This document shows positions 1 to 8,318 of a DNA stretch of 64,000 nucleotides, piece by piece. Numbering within the stretch: position 1 is the first letter of the stretch; each line of letters opens with the position of its first letter. The notes below the pieces were generated by a model. That model was not told where the DNA came from. It did no database searches and worked only from the letters and a program-made list of their open reading frames with translations. Origin of the DNA: Pedococcus cremeus (GTDB lineage: Bacteria; Actinomycetota; Actinomycetes; Actinomycetales; Dermatophilaceae); the NCBI RefSeq assembly GCF_900111375.1, contig NZ_FOHB01000002.1, positions 212,992-276,991 of the forward strand, in the 5' to 3' direction. A program made the translations under genes and the position numbers.

Positions 1-1494
1 CTCGAGGTTGTGCCGGCTGACCCCGCGCAGGTGCAGCCACCCGTGGGGCGCGCGCTGGGGGCGAAGTGGTGCCTCCACCCGGCCGAAGAGGTGTGCACCT
101 GTCACGGAGTCCGTCACCTGCTCGAGGCCCTCGACCGGTCCGGAGTACAGCACGCGGCCACCGTCCTCCCCGGCGCCCGGGCCGATGTCGACGACCCAGT
201 CGGCTCGACGCACGATGTCGAGGTCGTGCTCGACGACGAACAGCGAGTTGCCCGAACCTTTGAGCGTCTCCAGGACGTCGAGCAGCGGCGCCGCGTCGGC
301 CGGGTGCAGCCCTGCTGACGGTTCGTCGAGGACGTACACCACCCCGAACAGCCCCGATCGCAGCTGCGTGGCGATGCGCAGGCGCTGCGCCTCGCCCGGC
401 GACAGCGTCGTGGAGCTGCGCCCCAACGAGAGGTAACCCAGCCCGAGGTCGAGCAGGACCCGGATCCGCGCCACCAGATCGCCGCACAGGCGCACCGCCA
501 CCTCGGTCGCCTCGCCCGAGTCGGCCATCGACGTCGCAGCGGCCGCCTCCGAAAGCTCGGCCACCGGCCTCAAGAGGGCAACCAGCTCGGTGAACGACAG
601 CGCGTTCACCTCGGCGATGCTGAGGCCGCGGAACGTCACCTCGAGGGAGTCGGGGCGCAGTCCCGTCCCCGCGCAGTCCGGGCACGGGAGGCTGCGGACA
701 AAGCGCATCGCCTTGTCCCGCATCATCTGGCTCTTTGAGGTGGCCAGGACGTGGTGGACGTGCGCCCGGGCGCTCCAGAACAGGCCGTAATAGCCGTGGT
801 CGACGCGGTCACGCTCGGGCTTGATGAACACCTTCGGCTGCTCGTCGGTGAACAGCAGCCACTGCCGGTCCTTCGCCTTGAGGGATCGCCAGGGTGTGTC
901 GACGTCGATGCCGAGGCCGGTCACGATGCTGCGCAGGTTGGCGCCCTGCCACGCGCCCGGCCACGCGGCGATTGCGCCTTCGCGGATGCTCAGGGAGGTG
1001 TCAGGCACCATCAGCTCCTCGCTGACGTCGTGCTCCTCACCGAGGCCGTGGCACCGCGGACAGGCGCCTGCCACGGTGTTCGGCGAGAACGCCTCCGCCG
1101 CCAGGCGAGGCGCCCCGGCGGGGTAGGTGCCAGCGCGTGAGTAGAGCATCCGGAGGAGGTTCGACAACGTCGTGAGGGTGCCCACGCTGGAGCGTGAGCT
1201 CGGGGCGCCGCGGCGCTGCTGCAACGCCACCGCAGGCGGCAGCCCGGTGATCTCCTGCACGTGAGGAGCGCCCATCTGCTGCACCAACCGGCGGGCGTAT
1301 GGCGCGACCGACTCGAAGTAGCGACGCTGAGCTTCCGCGTAGAGCGTGCCGAACGCCAGCGATGACTTGCCGGACCCCGAGACCCCGGTGAAGGCCACCA
1401 TCGCGTCACGGGGCAGGTCGACATCGACGTTCTTGAGGTTGTGCTCGCTGGCTCCGCGGACATGGACGAAGTGGTCGGTGGGGTCGTGGGGCAC
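1..1494 (-). CDS. UvrA2-type excinuclease ABC subunit A homologue (C-terminus outside window)
   Basis: Tandem ABC-type DNA-binding ATPase of the UvrA family, cytosolic. Visible are Walker A GVSGSGKSS near residue 36, two Cys-pair zinc-module motifs (CPRCHGLG and CPDCAGTG), the first ABC signature LSPGEAQRLRIATQL near residue 363 and a Walker B/His region ending VVEHDLD. Walker A to signature is about 325 residues, roughly 120 shorter than in E. coli UvrA. That fits the class II (UvrA2) paralogues, which lack the UvrB-binding domain and are linked to DNA-damage or antibiotic tolerance rather than core excision repair. The second ABC half begins near the window edge. GTG at 1494 follows a G-rich ribosome site, and an in-frame TAG lies 12 nt upstream. 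The UvrA family call is certain; the UvrA2 class is inferred from spacing. Confidence 0.9.
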   Translation of the reverse strand, partial: MPHDPTDHFVHVRGASEHNLKNVDVDLPRDAMVAFTGVSGSGKSSLAFGTLYAEAQRRYFESVAPYARRLVQQMGAPHVQEITGLPPAVALQQRRGAPSSRSSVGTLTTLSNLLRMLYSRAGTYPAGAPRLAAEAFSPNTVAGACPRCHGLGEEHDVSEELMVPDTSLSIREGAIAAWPGAWQGANLRSIVTGLGIDVDTPWRSLKAKDRQWLLFTDEQPKVFIKPERDRVDHGYYGLFWSARAHVHHVLATSKSQMMRDKAMRFVRSLPCPDCAGTGLRPDSLEVTFRGLSIAEVNALSFTELVALLRPVAELSEAAAATSMADSGEATEVAVRLCGDLVARIRVLLDLGLGYLSLGRSSTTLSPGEAQRLRIATQLRSGLFGVVYVLDEPSAGLHPADAAPLLDVLETLKGSGNSLFVVEHDLDIVRRADWVVDIGPGAGEDGGRVLYSGPVEGLEQVTDSVTGAHLFGRVEAPLRPQRAPHGWLHLRGVSRHNLE

Positions 1495-1958
1495 GCCCCC
1501 TGTCTAGCCGCTACGTGGCCGCTGCGCACAACCAGTCCGCCGCCGGTTGTCCCAAGGCGGTCGCCCCGCGATCACGTCCGTCACGCCGGCTGCAGGTCGG
1601 CAACTTCTGCGGTCGCCCACCGCAATCGCGAGAGGTCGCAGGCTCATCGGCAGCCGGATCAGTGATCGAGGGCACGTCCCACTGGCGGCGAAGTGGACGC
1701 CCTCGACGTGTCATCGTGCCGCGATAGATCGGTGGGCAGTGCGGGTGCCGTGCGCCAGCTCGGGCGGCCAGACCGGCCATTGGGGTGAGTGACTAAGTGA
1801 GTGACAACCAACGCGTATCTCGGTGTACGTCGGGGGACGCTGGGGGAGTGGTTCGTGCTCAGAAGGACGCTTGGAAGAGGTTCAGCACCCCGGACTCGGG
1901 GAGGTCGTAGAGCGCCGTGCGCGGGTCACTCGAGGTGCGTGGCCCGCTCATTGCAGGA
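1495..1958. other. Intergenic stretch, no convincing gene
   Basis: About 460 bases between the 5' end of the UvrA2-like gene and the 3' end of the small membrane protein gene. Open frames here have Arg/Pro/Ser-rich out-of-frame composition and no family resemblance. No clear terminator or tRNA was seen. A segment at 1801-1833 weakly resembles 13932-13967 (shared GTGACAA...CCAACGCG core); its meaning is unclear. Confidence 0.5.
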
Positions 1959-2366
1959 TCAGCTCCTCGATGCGTGCACTGTCGCGAGGGGGTGTCGCAC
2001 CAGCTCCCGGTTGGGAACCCCGTACTCGTGGACCAGTGCTGCGATGGAGGCTCCGATGGCCAGCAGCTCCGCGAAGGCCGCGGTCAGCACCGCACCACCG
2101 GTCCACCGCTCATGCACCCCGAACAGGCCGACGGTTGCGGAGATGACGAAAGCCGCAAGGGTCGACGCGCCGAAACCGGTCGCGAGGAGAAGCGGGACCC
2201 AGTGGGACCACAACAGCAACAGTGCCGTGATCACCACGGCAGCCACCGCATTCACCATGAACGCGGGCCCGATGACGCTGATGGCGCGAAAACCGTCGAA
2301 CCACAGCCAGAGGTGCACAGCGCCCGAGACGAGTACGCCCGCTGCAGCCAATAGTCGCATTCTCAT
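1959..2366 (-). CDS. Small four-helix membrane protein, unknown function
   Basis: 135 residues with four strongly hydrophobic segments (about residues 4-24, 32-55, 60-82 and 88-112), so very likely an integral membrane protein. I recognise no catalytic motif and cannot name a family; proteins of this size and layout are common in actinobacteria. It is transcribed away from the pterin-like cluster that begins 155 bases upstream of its start. The third-position composition of its codons matches the neighbours. Function unknown. Confidence 0.65.
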   Translation of the reverse strand: MRMRLLAAAGVLVSGAVHLWLWFDGFRAISVIGPAFMVNAVAAVVITALLLLWSHWVPLLLATGFGASTLAAFVISATVGLFGVHERWTGGAVLTAAFAELLAIGASIAALVHEYGVPNRELVRHPLATVHASRS

Positions 2367-2516
2367 GACCTTCTCCGTCCTTGTGGTGGCCGCCGGACTC
2401 TCCAGGGTCTCCCGGTGAGAGGACGGTCCAACCGGTCACAAGGTTCACCACGGCGAAGGGCAGGTCACCGGCAAGCGGTGACCCGGATTCGGCGATGGCA
2501 CCCGTGGTGCCCGGGC

Positions 2517-2522
2517 TAGGGT
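2517..2522 (+). promoter_or_regulatory. Possible -10 hexamer for the dehydrogenase-led operon
   Basis: TAGGGT lies 7-8 bases before the GTG at 2530, the geometry of an actinobacterial leaderless transcript. No good -35 hexamer stands 17 bases upstream, and neither candidate GTG (2521, 2530) has a well-spaced Shine-Dalgarno sequence. Tentative. Confidence 0.25.
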
Positions 2523-3534
2523 GAGGGCCGTGTCCCGTGCTGCGCGCGCGTTCTGGATGGTGGGGCCCTCGTCGGGGGAGATGCGCTCCGTGGAGCTGCC
2601 TCCGACCGGACCGGGCGAGGTGCTCGTCCGGACGCTGCACACTGCTGTGAGCAGGGGCACCGAGACGCTCGTCTTCCAAGGGCGCGTGCCCACCAGCCAG
2701 TATGCCGTCATGCGGGCGCCGTTCCAGGACGGCGACTTCCCATGGCCGGTGAAGTACGGGTACCTGAACGTGGGAACCGTCGAGGAGGGTCCGCGGCACC
2801 TGCTGGGGCGAACGGTCTTCTCCCTCTACCCCCACCAGAGCGCGTTCGTCGTGCCCGTCGAGGCGGTCGCCGTGGTACCGGATGACGTCCCTGCGGAGCG
2901 CGCGGTGCTCGCCGGCACCGTGGAGACGGCCGTCAACGCGATGTGGGAGGCCGCCCCCCTCGTCGGTGACAGGGTCGCCGTCGTGGGTGCCGGCATGGTC
3001 GGCTGCTGCGTCGCCCGCCTGATGGGGCGAATCCCCGGGGCGCAGGTCACGCTGGTCGACGTCGACCCCGGCCGGGCCACGGTGGCCTCCGCCCTGGGCG
3101 TGGGGTTCGCCGATGCGGCAGAGGTCGGTGACCTCGTCGGCTCGTGCGACCTCGTCGTGCACACGAGTGCCACGTCCGCGGGGCTCCAGCTCTCCCTCGA
3201 CCTGCTGGCCACGGAGGGCAGCGTCATCGAGCTCAGCTGGTACGGCACCAACGAGGTCCGGCTGGCCCTCGGCGGCACCTTCCACTCCGGGCGCCTGGCC
3301 ATCCGCGCCAGCCAGGTGGGCGAGGTGGCCCCGGCTCGGCGCTCGAGGCGGTCGCACGCCGATCGGCTGCGCATCGCCTTGGACCTGCTGCGGGACCCAG
3401 CGTTCGACGCGCTCCTGACCGGCCGGTCCGACTTCGAGGAGCTGCCGGCCGTCATGGAGCAGCTGGCCGATGGTCGCCTGCCGGCGATCTGCCACACCAT
3501 CGCCTACAGCGAGGGGGAGCGATGTTCAGTGTGA
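2521..3534 (+). CDS. BchC-like medium-chain dehydrogenase/reductase
   Basis: 337 residues, the size of a single-subunit MDR dehydrogenase, presumably oxidising or reducing an alcohol with NAD(P). A GroES-like N-domain is followed by a Rossmann domain with GAGMVG near residue 159. The N-terminal segment [14 protein letters not shown] resembles the SxGTE...GR(M)P region of bacteriochlorophyllide dehydrogenase BchC and lacks the catalytic-zinc Cys of classical alcohol dehydrogenases. No four-Cys structural zinc loop is seen. It is the first gene of the cluster and its stop overlaps the PTPS-like gene by 13 bases, so the two are probably translationally coupled. GTG 2530 is an alternative start. 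Substrate unknown; by context a pterin- or sugar-like intermediate. Confidence 0.8.
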   Translation: MRAVSRAARAFWMVGPSSGEMRSVELPPTGPGEVLVRTLHTAVSRGTETLVFQGRVPTSQYAVMRAPFQDGDFPWPVKYGYLNVGTVEEGPRHLLGRTVFSLYPHQSAFVVPVEAVAVVPDDVPAERAVLAGTVETAVNAMWEAAPLVGDRVAVVGAGMVGCCVARLMGRIPGAQVTLVDVDPGRATVASALGVGFADAAEVGDLVGSCDLVVHTSATSAGLQLSLDLLATEGSVIELSWYGTNEVRLALGGTFHSGRLAIRASQVGEVAPARRSRRSHADRLRIALDLLRDPAFDALLTGRSDFEELPAVMEQLADGRLPAICHTIAYSEGERCSV

Positions 3535-3920
3535 CCGTGCGAGACCACATGATGGTGGCTCACAGCCTCCGTGGAGAGGTGTTCGGTCCGGCCCAACGGC
3601 TTCACGGCGCGACATTCATCGTGGACGCGACCTTCCGCAGCGCGTCGCTCGACGCGGATGGCGTCGTGGTCGACATCGGACGGGCGACAGAGCAGCTGCG
3701 CGCCGTCATTGGCGAGCTCACCTACCGCAACCTCGACGACGACCCGGTCTTCGCCGGCGTCAACACGACCACAGAGGCGCTCGCCAAGGTGGTCGCCGAC
3801 GCCCTCGCGACGCGCGCCAGTGAGGGGGAGCTGGGCCCGGCCGCCGAGCACCTGGCCGGGATCGCGGTCACGTTGCGAGAGTCCCATGTGGCATGGGCGA
3901 GCTACGAACGCGACCTGTGA
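3522..3920 (+). CDS. 6-pyruvoyl-tetrahydropterin synthase fold protein lacking the catalytic residues
   Basis: 132 residues, the normal length of a PTPS/QueD T-fold subunit. His14 and His28 sit where two zinc ligands belong (MVAHSL and RLHG), but the HGH motif reads HGA (Ala30), the catalytic Cys position is Ala24, and the Asp-His pair is Thr67-Tyr68. The C-terminal Glu that anchors the pterin ring is kept (Glu120 in TLRESHV). Classical PTPS or 6-carboxytetrahydropterin synthase chemistry is therefore unlikely, while binding of a pterin-like ligand is plausible. From memory, the Streptomyces coelicolor homologue SCO6650 was crystallised with the same zinc-less, triad-less site and was inactive as PTPS. 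The gene overlaps both neighbours. ATG 3522 is the only start that gives a normal family N-terminus. Confidence 0.85.
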   Translation: MFSVTVRDHMMVAHSLRGEVFGPAQRLHGATFIVDATFRSASLDADGVVVDIGRATEQLRAVIGELTYRNLDDDPVFAGVNTTTEALAKVVADALATRASEGELGPAAEHLAGIAVTLRESHVAWASYERDL

Positions 3921-4990
3921 CAACGGCGCACGTGGTCGTCCCGGACGCGGTCGACGACCCGACGCGGCCGAGCGGTGGCAACACCTACGATCGGCGGATC
4001 TGGACCGGTCTCACCGAGCTCGGGTGGTCGGTGAGACTGCACACCGTCCCAGGTCCCCGGCCAGGCCCGGACACGCAGGCGCCCGCGGCGCTGGCTGAGT
4101 CCCTGGAGGGGGTGACCGACGGTTCCATCGTCCTCCTCGACGGACTGGTTGCCTCATGGGCCCCGGAGGTCGTCGTGCGGGCGGCGACCCGGTTGCGGGT
4201 GACGGTTCTCGTGCACACACCGCTTGCTGCTCTCCTGGACGAGGACGTCGCCGAGGCCGCTCATCGATCCGAGCTGGCGGTGCTGTCGGCTGCGGCCGCC
4301 GTGCTGACGACGAGTGCGTGGACCCGGCGGTGGCTCCTCGACCGCTACGAGCTGGACGCCGGTCGCGTGCACATGGCCCGAGCGGGGACGGACACCGCCG
4401 ACCTGGCGTCCGGCACCACCACCGGTGGGCAGCTGCTCTGCGTCGCCGCCGTCGTCCCGGGCAAGGGACACGACCAGCTGGTGCAGGCCCTCGCGCAGCT
4501 GACCGACCTGCCCTGGCGGTGCACGTTCGTCGGCGCGCTGCACCTCGACCCCCCTTTCGTGCGGCGCGTCATGCGCGAGGCGGAGGAGGCCGGCATCGCG
4601 GACCGGCTCCGCCTCACCGGACCTCTGGGGGAGGACGACCTCGACGCGTTGTATGCCGCGGCCGACGCGGTCCTTCTCGCCTCTCGGTTCGAGACGTACG
4701 GGCTCGTGGTGACCGAGGCGCTGGCTCGGGGACTGCCCGTCGTGGCGGCGCGCGTGGGCGGTGTGGCGGAAGCCCTTGGCCGGGGGCCGGACGGCACTCG
4801 GCCCGGCCTGCTGGTGCCGGCAGGCGATCCCGAGGCATTCGCGGGGGCTGTGCGAAGCTGGCTGTGCGATGCCGAGCTGCGAGCTGCGCTGCGGCGTTCC
4901 GCGCACGAGCGACGGCTCCTGCTGGCCCCGTGGTCGGTGACGGCTCGCCGGGTGGCTGACGTCCTCGAGCAGACGGGCGCAGAAGCATGA
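3917..4990 (+). CDS. GT4-family glycosyltransferase
   Basis: 357 residues, GT-B fold retaining glycosyltransferase of the GT4 type. The N-domain opens with a beta strand followed by [12 protein letters not shown], an acceptor-side glycine loop. The C-domain has the linker strand [17 protein letters not shown], and the donor site motif [22 protein letters not shown] contains the family E-x7-E. The likely donor is a nucleotide-sugar; the acceptor is unknown, but by context it is the product of the pyrimidine/pterin genes. GTG 3917 overlaps the upstream TGA (GTGA). An in-frame ATG at 3893 would add eight residues and lie inside the PTPS-like gene. Translational coupling with that gene suggests that both act on the same intermediate. 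Confidence 0.85.
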   Translation: MTTAHVVVPDAVDDPTRPSGGNTYDRRIWTGLTELGWSVRLHTVPGPRPGPDTQAPAALAESLEGVTDGSIVLLDGLVASWAPEVVVRAATRLRVTVLVHTPLAALLDEDVAEAAHRSELAVLSAAAAVLTTSAWTRRWLLDRYELDAGRVHMARAGTDTADLASGTTTGGQLLCVAAVVPGKGHDQLVQALAQLTDLPWRCTFVGALHLDPPFVRRVMREAEEAGIADRLRLTGPLGEDDLDALYAAADAVLLASRFETYGLVVTEALARGLPVVAARVGGVAEALGRGPDGTRPGLLVPAGDPEAFAGAVRSWLCDAELRAALRRSAHERRLLLAPWSVTARRVADVLEQTGAEA

Positions 4991-5054
4991 ACCATCGAGC
5001 CGCCTGTTCCGTCTTGTCCGGTGCAAACCCCGACACGACAGACAGGGGCCGTCA

Positions 5055-6041
5055 GTGCACCGGCTGCGCCGCACCGCCACCGCCCCGCGCCGGGGGGCTC
5101 ACTGGCGCGGCTGGCCTCGAAACCTTGTCGCCGCCGGCGTGCTGGGTGCGCTCGTGTGGCGGCTCGGTACGGGACCGTTCGTCGCGGGTCTGGGACAGAT
5201 CGATGCCCGGTCCCTGGCAACCTCCCTCGGGGTGGCGCTGGTGACCACCCTGAGCTGTGCATGGCGGTGGACCCTGGTGGCCCGAGGACTGGGCATCACC
5301 CTGCCGCTGCGTACCGCCGTCCTTGCCTACTACCGCTCGCAGCTCCTCAACCTCACCACGCCGGGCGGAGTGCTCGGCGACGTGGACCGGGCGGTGCGTC
5401 ACGGCCGGACGGTCCAGGACCGGCGCCGGTCGGTGCGGTCGGTGGTCTGGGAACGGTTCGCAGGCCAGACAGTGCTGGTGGCCGGAGCCGGCTGTGCCCT
5501 GGCCCTGCTGCCCTCACCCGTTCGCCACGGGGTGCGGGAGCTCGAAGCCGTCGTTGCCGGGGCAGCGATGGTCCTCGCGCTCGTGCTGTGGCGGCTGCAC
5601 CGCAGCCCGCTCGCAGGGCAGGCGCTGGGCCGGGCAGCCGGCTGGTTGCGCACGGTGGGTCCAGCGCGTGCCGAGCTGCGGTCGGTGCTGCTCGCCCGGC
5701 ATACCGGCTGGCGCATCCTTCTGGCCTCCGTGGTGGCCGCGTGCGGTCACGTCGTGACCTTCCTGGTGGCGGCGCGCACAGCCGGATCGGGAGCGCCACT
5801 GTCGACGGTTCTTCCGCTGGCACTGGTGGTCCTGCTTGCCATGGGGCTGCCCAACATTGCAGGGTGGGGACCGCGTGAAGGCATGGCGGCGTGGACGTTC
5901 GGTGCCGGGGGCCTGGGGGCCCAGGTCGGCGTCACCACCGCTGTCGTCTACGGCGTCATGGTGTTGGTCGGCGCTCTGCCGGGAGCCCTGCTCCTGGCGG
6001 CGGCCGGTCTCGAGCGGTTCAGGGAGGTGGGGCATGGGTGA
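5055..6041 (+). CDS. UPF0104 / lysylphosphatidylglycerol synthase transmembrane-domain protein
   Basis: 328 residues with about seven hydrophobic helices. It belongs to the flippase-like membrane family that shares the transmembrane half of MprF-type lysyl-PG synthases. Family hallmarks are the inter-helix segment RSQLLNLTTPGGVLGDVDRA and the later LPNIAGWGPREG motif. The C-terminal aminoacyl-transferase domain is absent, so a lipid-scrambling or flipping role is the usual inference. It begins 64 bases after the glycosyltransferase; GTG 5055 has AGGGG five to nine bases upstream. Its stop overlaps the reductase gene by 8 bases. In this cluster it may move a lipid-linked glycosylated product across the membrane. 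Confidence 0.8.
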   Translation: MHRLRRTATAPRRGAHWRGWPRNLVAAGVLGALVWRLGTGPFVAGLGQIDARSLATSLGVALVTTLSCAWRWTLVARGLGITLPLRTAVLAYYRSQLLNLTTPGGVLGDVDRAVRHGRTVQDRRRSVRSVVWERFAGQTVLVAGAGCALALLPSPVRHGVRELEAVVAGAAMVLALVLWRLHRSPLAGQALGRAAGWLRTVGPARAELRSVLLARHTGWRILLASVVAACGHVVTFLVAARTAGSGAPLSTVLPLALVVLLAMGLPNIAGWGPREGMAAWTFGAGGLGAQVGVTTAVVYGVMVLVGALPGALLLAAAGLERFREVGHG

Positions 6042-6726
6042 ACGGCCCTACACACTGCTCAGCTGCTGCATGTCCTTGGACGGCTACCTCGACAGCGCCT
6101 CCCACGGACGACTGCAACTGTCCAACGCAGCCGACTTCGACCGTGTCGACGGTGAACGAGCCGCCTCCGACGCGATCTTCGTGGGTGCCGCCACCATTCG
6201 CTACGACAACCCGCGGCTGCTCGTCCGCTCCACCACGCGACGCGCCGACCGGGTCTCGAAAGGACGCCCGCCCTCACCGGTGAAGGTGACCGTCACACGG
6301 GCCGGTGACCTCGACCCGCGAGCCCAGTTCTTCGTCAACGGTGACGGCGAGAAGCTGGTCTACTGCGCCCACGAGGCGCTTGCCCGTACCCGCACCCGGC
6401 TCAACGGCGTGGCCACCGTCGTGGACGCCGGCGCACCCGTCGAGCTGCAGCGGGTCAGCGAGGACCTCCACGCCCGGGGCGTGCGTCGGCTGATGGTCGA
6501 GGGCGGAGGTGCCGTGCACACCCAGATGCTGACGGCAGGCCTCGCCGACGAGCTGCAGCTCGTGGTGGCGCCCTTCTTCGTCGGGGAGGCGGCTGCCCCG
6601 CGGTTCGTCGGCGACGGCGTGTTCCCCTGGTCTGTCGCGCGGCGCGCCACCTTGGCCGAGGTGCGGCAGATCGACGACGTCGCGCTGCTGCGGTATGCCC
6701 TGTCACCCCGGTTCGGCGAGCGTTGA
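6034..6726 (+). CDS. RibD C-terminal-domain (DHFR-fold) reductase
   Basis: 230 residues, a stand-alone reductase domain of the bifunctional riboflavin enzyme RibD. Markers are MSLDGYLD near the N-terminus, DAIFVGAATIRYDNPRLLVR (residues about 45-64) and LMVEGGGAVH (about 155). In riboflavin synthesis this fold reduces the ribosylamino side chain to ribitylamino with NADPH. No deaminase domain is fused or adjacent. It sits directly before GTP cyclohydrolase II, so its probable substrate is the diamino-ribosylamino-pyrimidinone phosphate made by that enzyme. The start ATG 6034 lies inside the end of the flippase gene, with GGGAGGTGGGG upstream. Family sure, substrate inferred. Confidence 0.85.
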   Translation: MGERPYTLLSCCMSLDGYLDSASHGRLQLSNAADFDRVDGERAASDAIFVGAATIRYDNPRLLVRSTTRRADRVSKGRPPSPVKVTVTRAGDLDPRAQFFVNGDGEKLVYCAHEALARTRTRLNGVATVVDAGAPVELQRVSEDLHARGVRRLMVEGGGAVHTQMLTAGLADELQLVVAPFFVGEAAAPRFVGDGVFPWSVARRATLAEVRQIDDVALLRYALSPRFGER

Positions 6727-6737
6727 GGGGCACGGTG

Positions 6738-7430
6738 ATGCCACGACCGCCCGCAGCCACCATCCGCACCGAGGTGATGGTGCCGCTGCGCTTTCCCGAC
6801 GGGTTCAGCACCACCGCGCGGGTCTTCACCTTCGAGGGTCTGGCCGACGGTCGCGAGCACGTTGCGCTCGGTCTGGGGGAGCGGGCCAAACCCCTTGCCG
6901 ACAGAGCCGACACAGCCGACTCCCTGACGCCGGCACTGACGCGTCTGCACAGCGAGTGCCTCACCGGCGACGTCTTCGGCAGCAGCCGCTGCGACTGCGG
7001 CCCGCAGCTCCGCGAGGCGGTCACCAGGCTGGCGGCCAGCGGCGGGTTCCTGCTCTACCTGCGCCAGGAGGGTCGCGGCATCGGGCTGTACGCGAAGCTC
7101 GACGCCTACGTGCTGCAGGACGACGGCCTCGACACCTACGAAGCCAACGTCGCACTCGGCTACGACGAGGACCAGCGTGACTACACCGTTGCCGCGCAGA
7201 TGCTCTTCACGCTGGGCCAGTCCACGGTGGCGCTGCTGAGCAACAACCCCGACAAGGCCCGGCAGCTGCGGCGACTGGGGGTGACCGTCAGCGAGATGGT
7301 CCCCACGGGCCTGCACCTGTCGGAGGAGAACGCCCACTACCTCGCGACCAAGGTCCGCCGTGGCGCGCACCAGCTCGAGGTGTCAGACCTCATCGGGGGA
7401 GAACCAGAAGGTCCTGGTGGTGCACGGTGA
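6738..7430 (+). CDS. GTP cyclohydrolase II (RibA-type), stand-alone
   Basis: 230 residues. It hydrolyses GTP to 2,5-diamino-6-ribosylamino-4(3H)-pyrimidinone 5'-phosphate, formate and pyrophosphate. The zinc cysteines are Cys74, Cys85 and Cys87 (SECLTGD, RCDCG); catalytic RQEGRGIGL spans 109-117; the C-terminal NNPDKARQL and HYLATK segments are present. Tyr124 aligns with E. coli Tyr105. From memory, the S. coelicolor paralogue SCO6655 has Met at this position and keeps the formyl group, so retained Tyr here predicts the ordinary deformylated product. No DHBP synthase domain, ribE or ribH lies nearby, so this is not the housekeeping riboflavin operon. ATG 6738 has GAGGGG at good spacing; an upstream TTG at 6723 is weaker. 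The 3' end overlaps the opposing methyltransferase by 41 bases. Confidence 0.92.
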   Translation: MPRPPAATIRTEVMVPLRFPDGFSTTARVFTFEGLADGREHVALGLGERAKPLADRADTADSLTPALTRLHSECLTGDVFGSSRCDCGPQLREAVTRLAASGGFLLYLRQEGRGIGLYAKLDAYVLQDDGLDTYEANVALGYDEDQRDYTVAAQMLFTLGQSTVALLSNNPDKARQLRRLGVTVSEMVPTGLHLSEENAHYLATKVRRGAHQLEVSDLIGGEPEGPGGAR

Positions 7431-8214
7431 CCCGGAGCCGCCCGGCAGCCGCGTCGGCCAAACGCCGTTCCGCGTAGGCGGACGCCTGCGCCGCGAGACC
7501 CGGAGACCGCTCACACGCAGCGCCGAGCCATCCCGTGAACCACTGCGTCTGCAGCTGGTGTTCATCAGGACCAAGCCGCCATGGGCTTAGCCGGAGCAGG
7601 ACCTCCAGGCCGGCGCGGTGGAACCAGTCGACGGCGGCGTCCACGGCATCCGGTCCGAGAAGCCTCTGGCCGCCGATGAGGCGGCGGCGCTGATGTCCGT
7701 TGAACGCCTCCCTGACCACCTCATCGAAGGGGTCGCACGGCAGGAGGTCCACGTGCCCGGTGACGCTCAGGGTGATCAGCACCGGACATCGGGCAGCCGC
7801 GCAGCTCACCACGAGCCGGCTGAGCTCCTCATCGGTCAGCATGTCGAGCAGGGCAGAGGCCGTGATGAGCCCCGCGCGGCGGAGCTCTTCCGGCGCAAGG
7901 CGGGTGATGTCGCGCTGGCGTCTCTCCGCCGTGACGGCGCTGCCGTCCGCGGCCGGCCCGAGGGCGCTGGTTGCGGCGACCCTGAGCAGCTCGGCATCGC
8001 GGTCGACCATCACCCAGTGCTGTGGGCCAGCCAGCTGCGGGGCCAGCCAGCGTGCCATCGACCCGGTGCCGCACCCGAGGTCGTGCACGACCAGGCCGCG
8101 CCCGGGGAGGTGGCTTCGGACCTGCTCGACCAGCTCTGGCGCGCGCGCCGCGGCGTCCGCACGCTCTCGCAACGCGAGCCAGTCCGGGCTGGCCCTTCCG
8201 TGTCCGGTGCCCAC
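7390..8214 (-). CDS. Class I SAM-dependent methyltransferase
   Basis: 274 residues, Rossmann-fold methyltransferase. SAM-binding motif I is VVHDLGCGTGSMARWL (about residues 43-58), motif II carries an acidic residue in HWVMVDRDAELL, and there is a motif IV-like stretch GLITASALLDMLTDEEL. It is the only gene of the cluster on the minus strand, ending inside GTP cyclohydrolase II and starting 104 bases from the phosphatidyltransferase. GTG 8214 has a strong GGAGGGGG at ideal spacing; a longer frame back to 8295 has no ribosome site. The position between pathway genes suggests methylation of the cluster product. Substrate unknown. Confidence 0.82.
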   Translation of the reverse strand: MGTGHGRASPDWLALRERADAAARAPELVEQVRSHLPGRGLVVHDLGCGTGSMARWLAPQLAGPQHWVMVDRDAELLRVAATSALGPAADGSAVTAERRQRDITRLAPEELRRAGLITASALLDMLTDEELSRLVVSCAAARCPVLITLSVTGHVDLLPCDPFDEVVREAFNGHQRRRLIGGQRLLGPDAVDAAVDWFHRAGLEVLLRLSPWRLGPDEHQLQTQWFTGWLGAACERSPGLAAQASAYAERRLADAAAGRLRVTVHHQDLLVLPR

Positions 8215-8318
8215 GCGTCCCCCTCCGGCCACGGACGTCGGGTGAACCGATCGCCGTCCCGTCCCGTCTCCATGGAGTAGGCACCACACTGGCACAGGCC
8301 ATGCGAAGGGGGGACACC

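Noticed and set aside
1511-1792. Small frames on both strands upstream of the UvrA2-like gene
   Set aside because: No ribosome site, no family, Arg/Pro-rich composition.
4987-5244. 85-residue frame starting in the glycosyltransferase stop
   Set aside because: Cys/Pro-rich sequence overlapping the start of the membrane protein in another frame; no family.
6034-7430. Interpretation of the reductase and cyclohydrolase as the riboflavin operon
   Set aside because: No deaminase domain, ribE, ribH or DHBP synthase is present, while PTPS, GT4 and lipid genes are.
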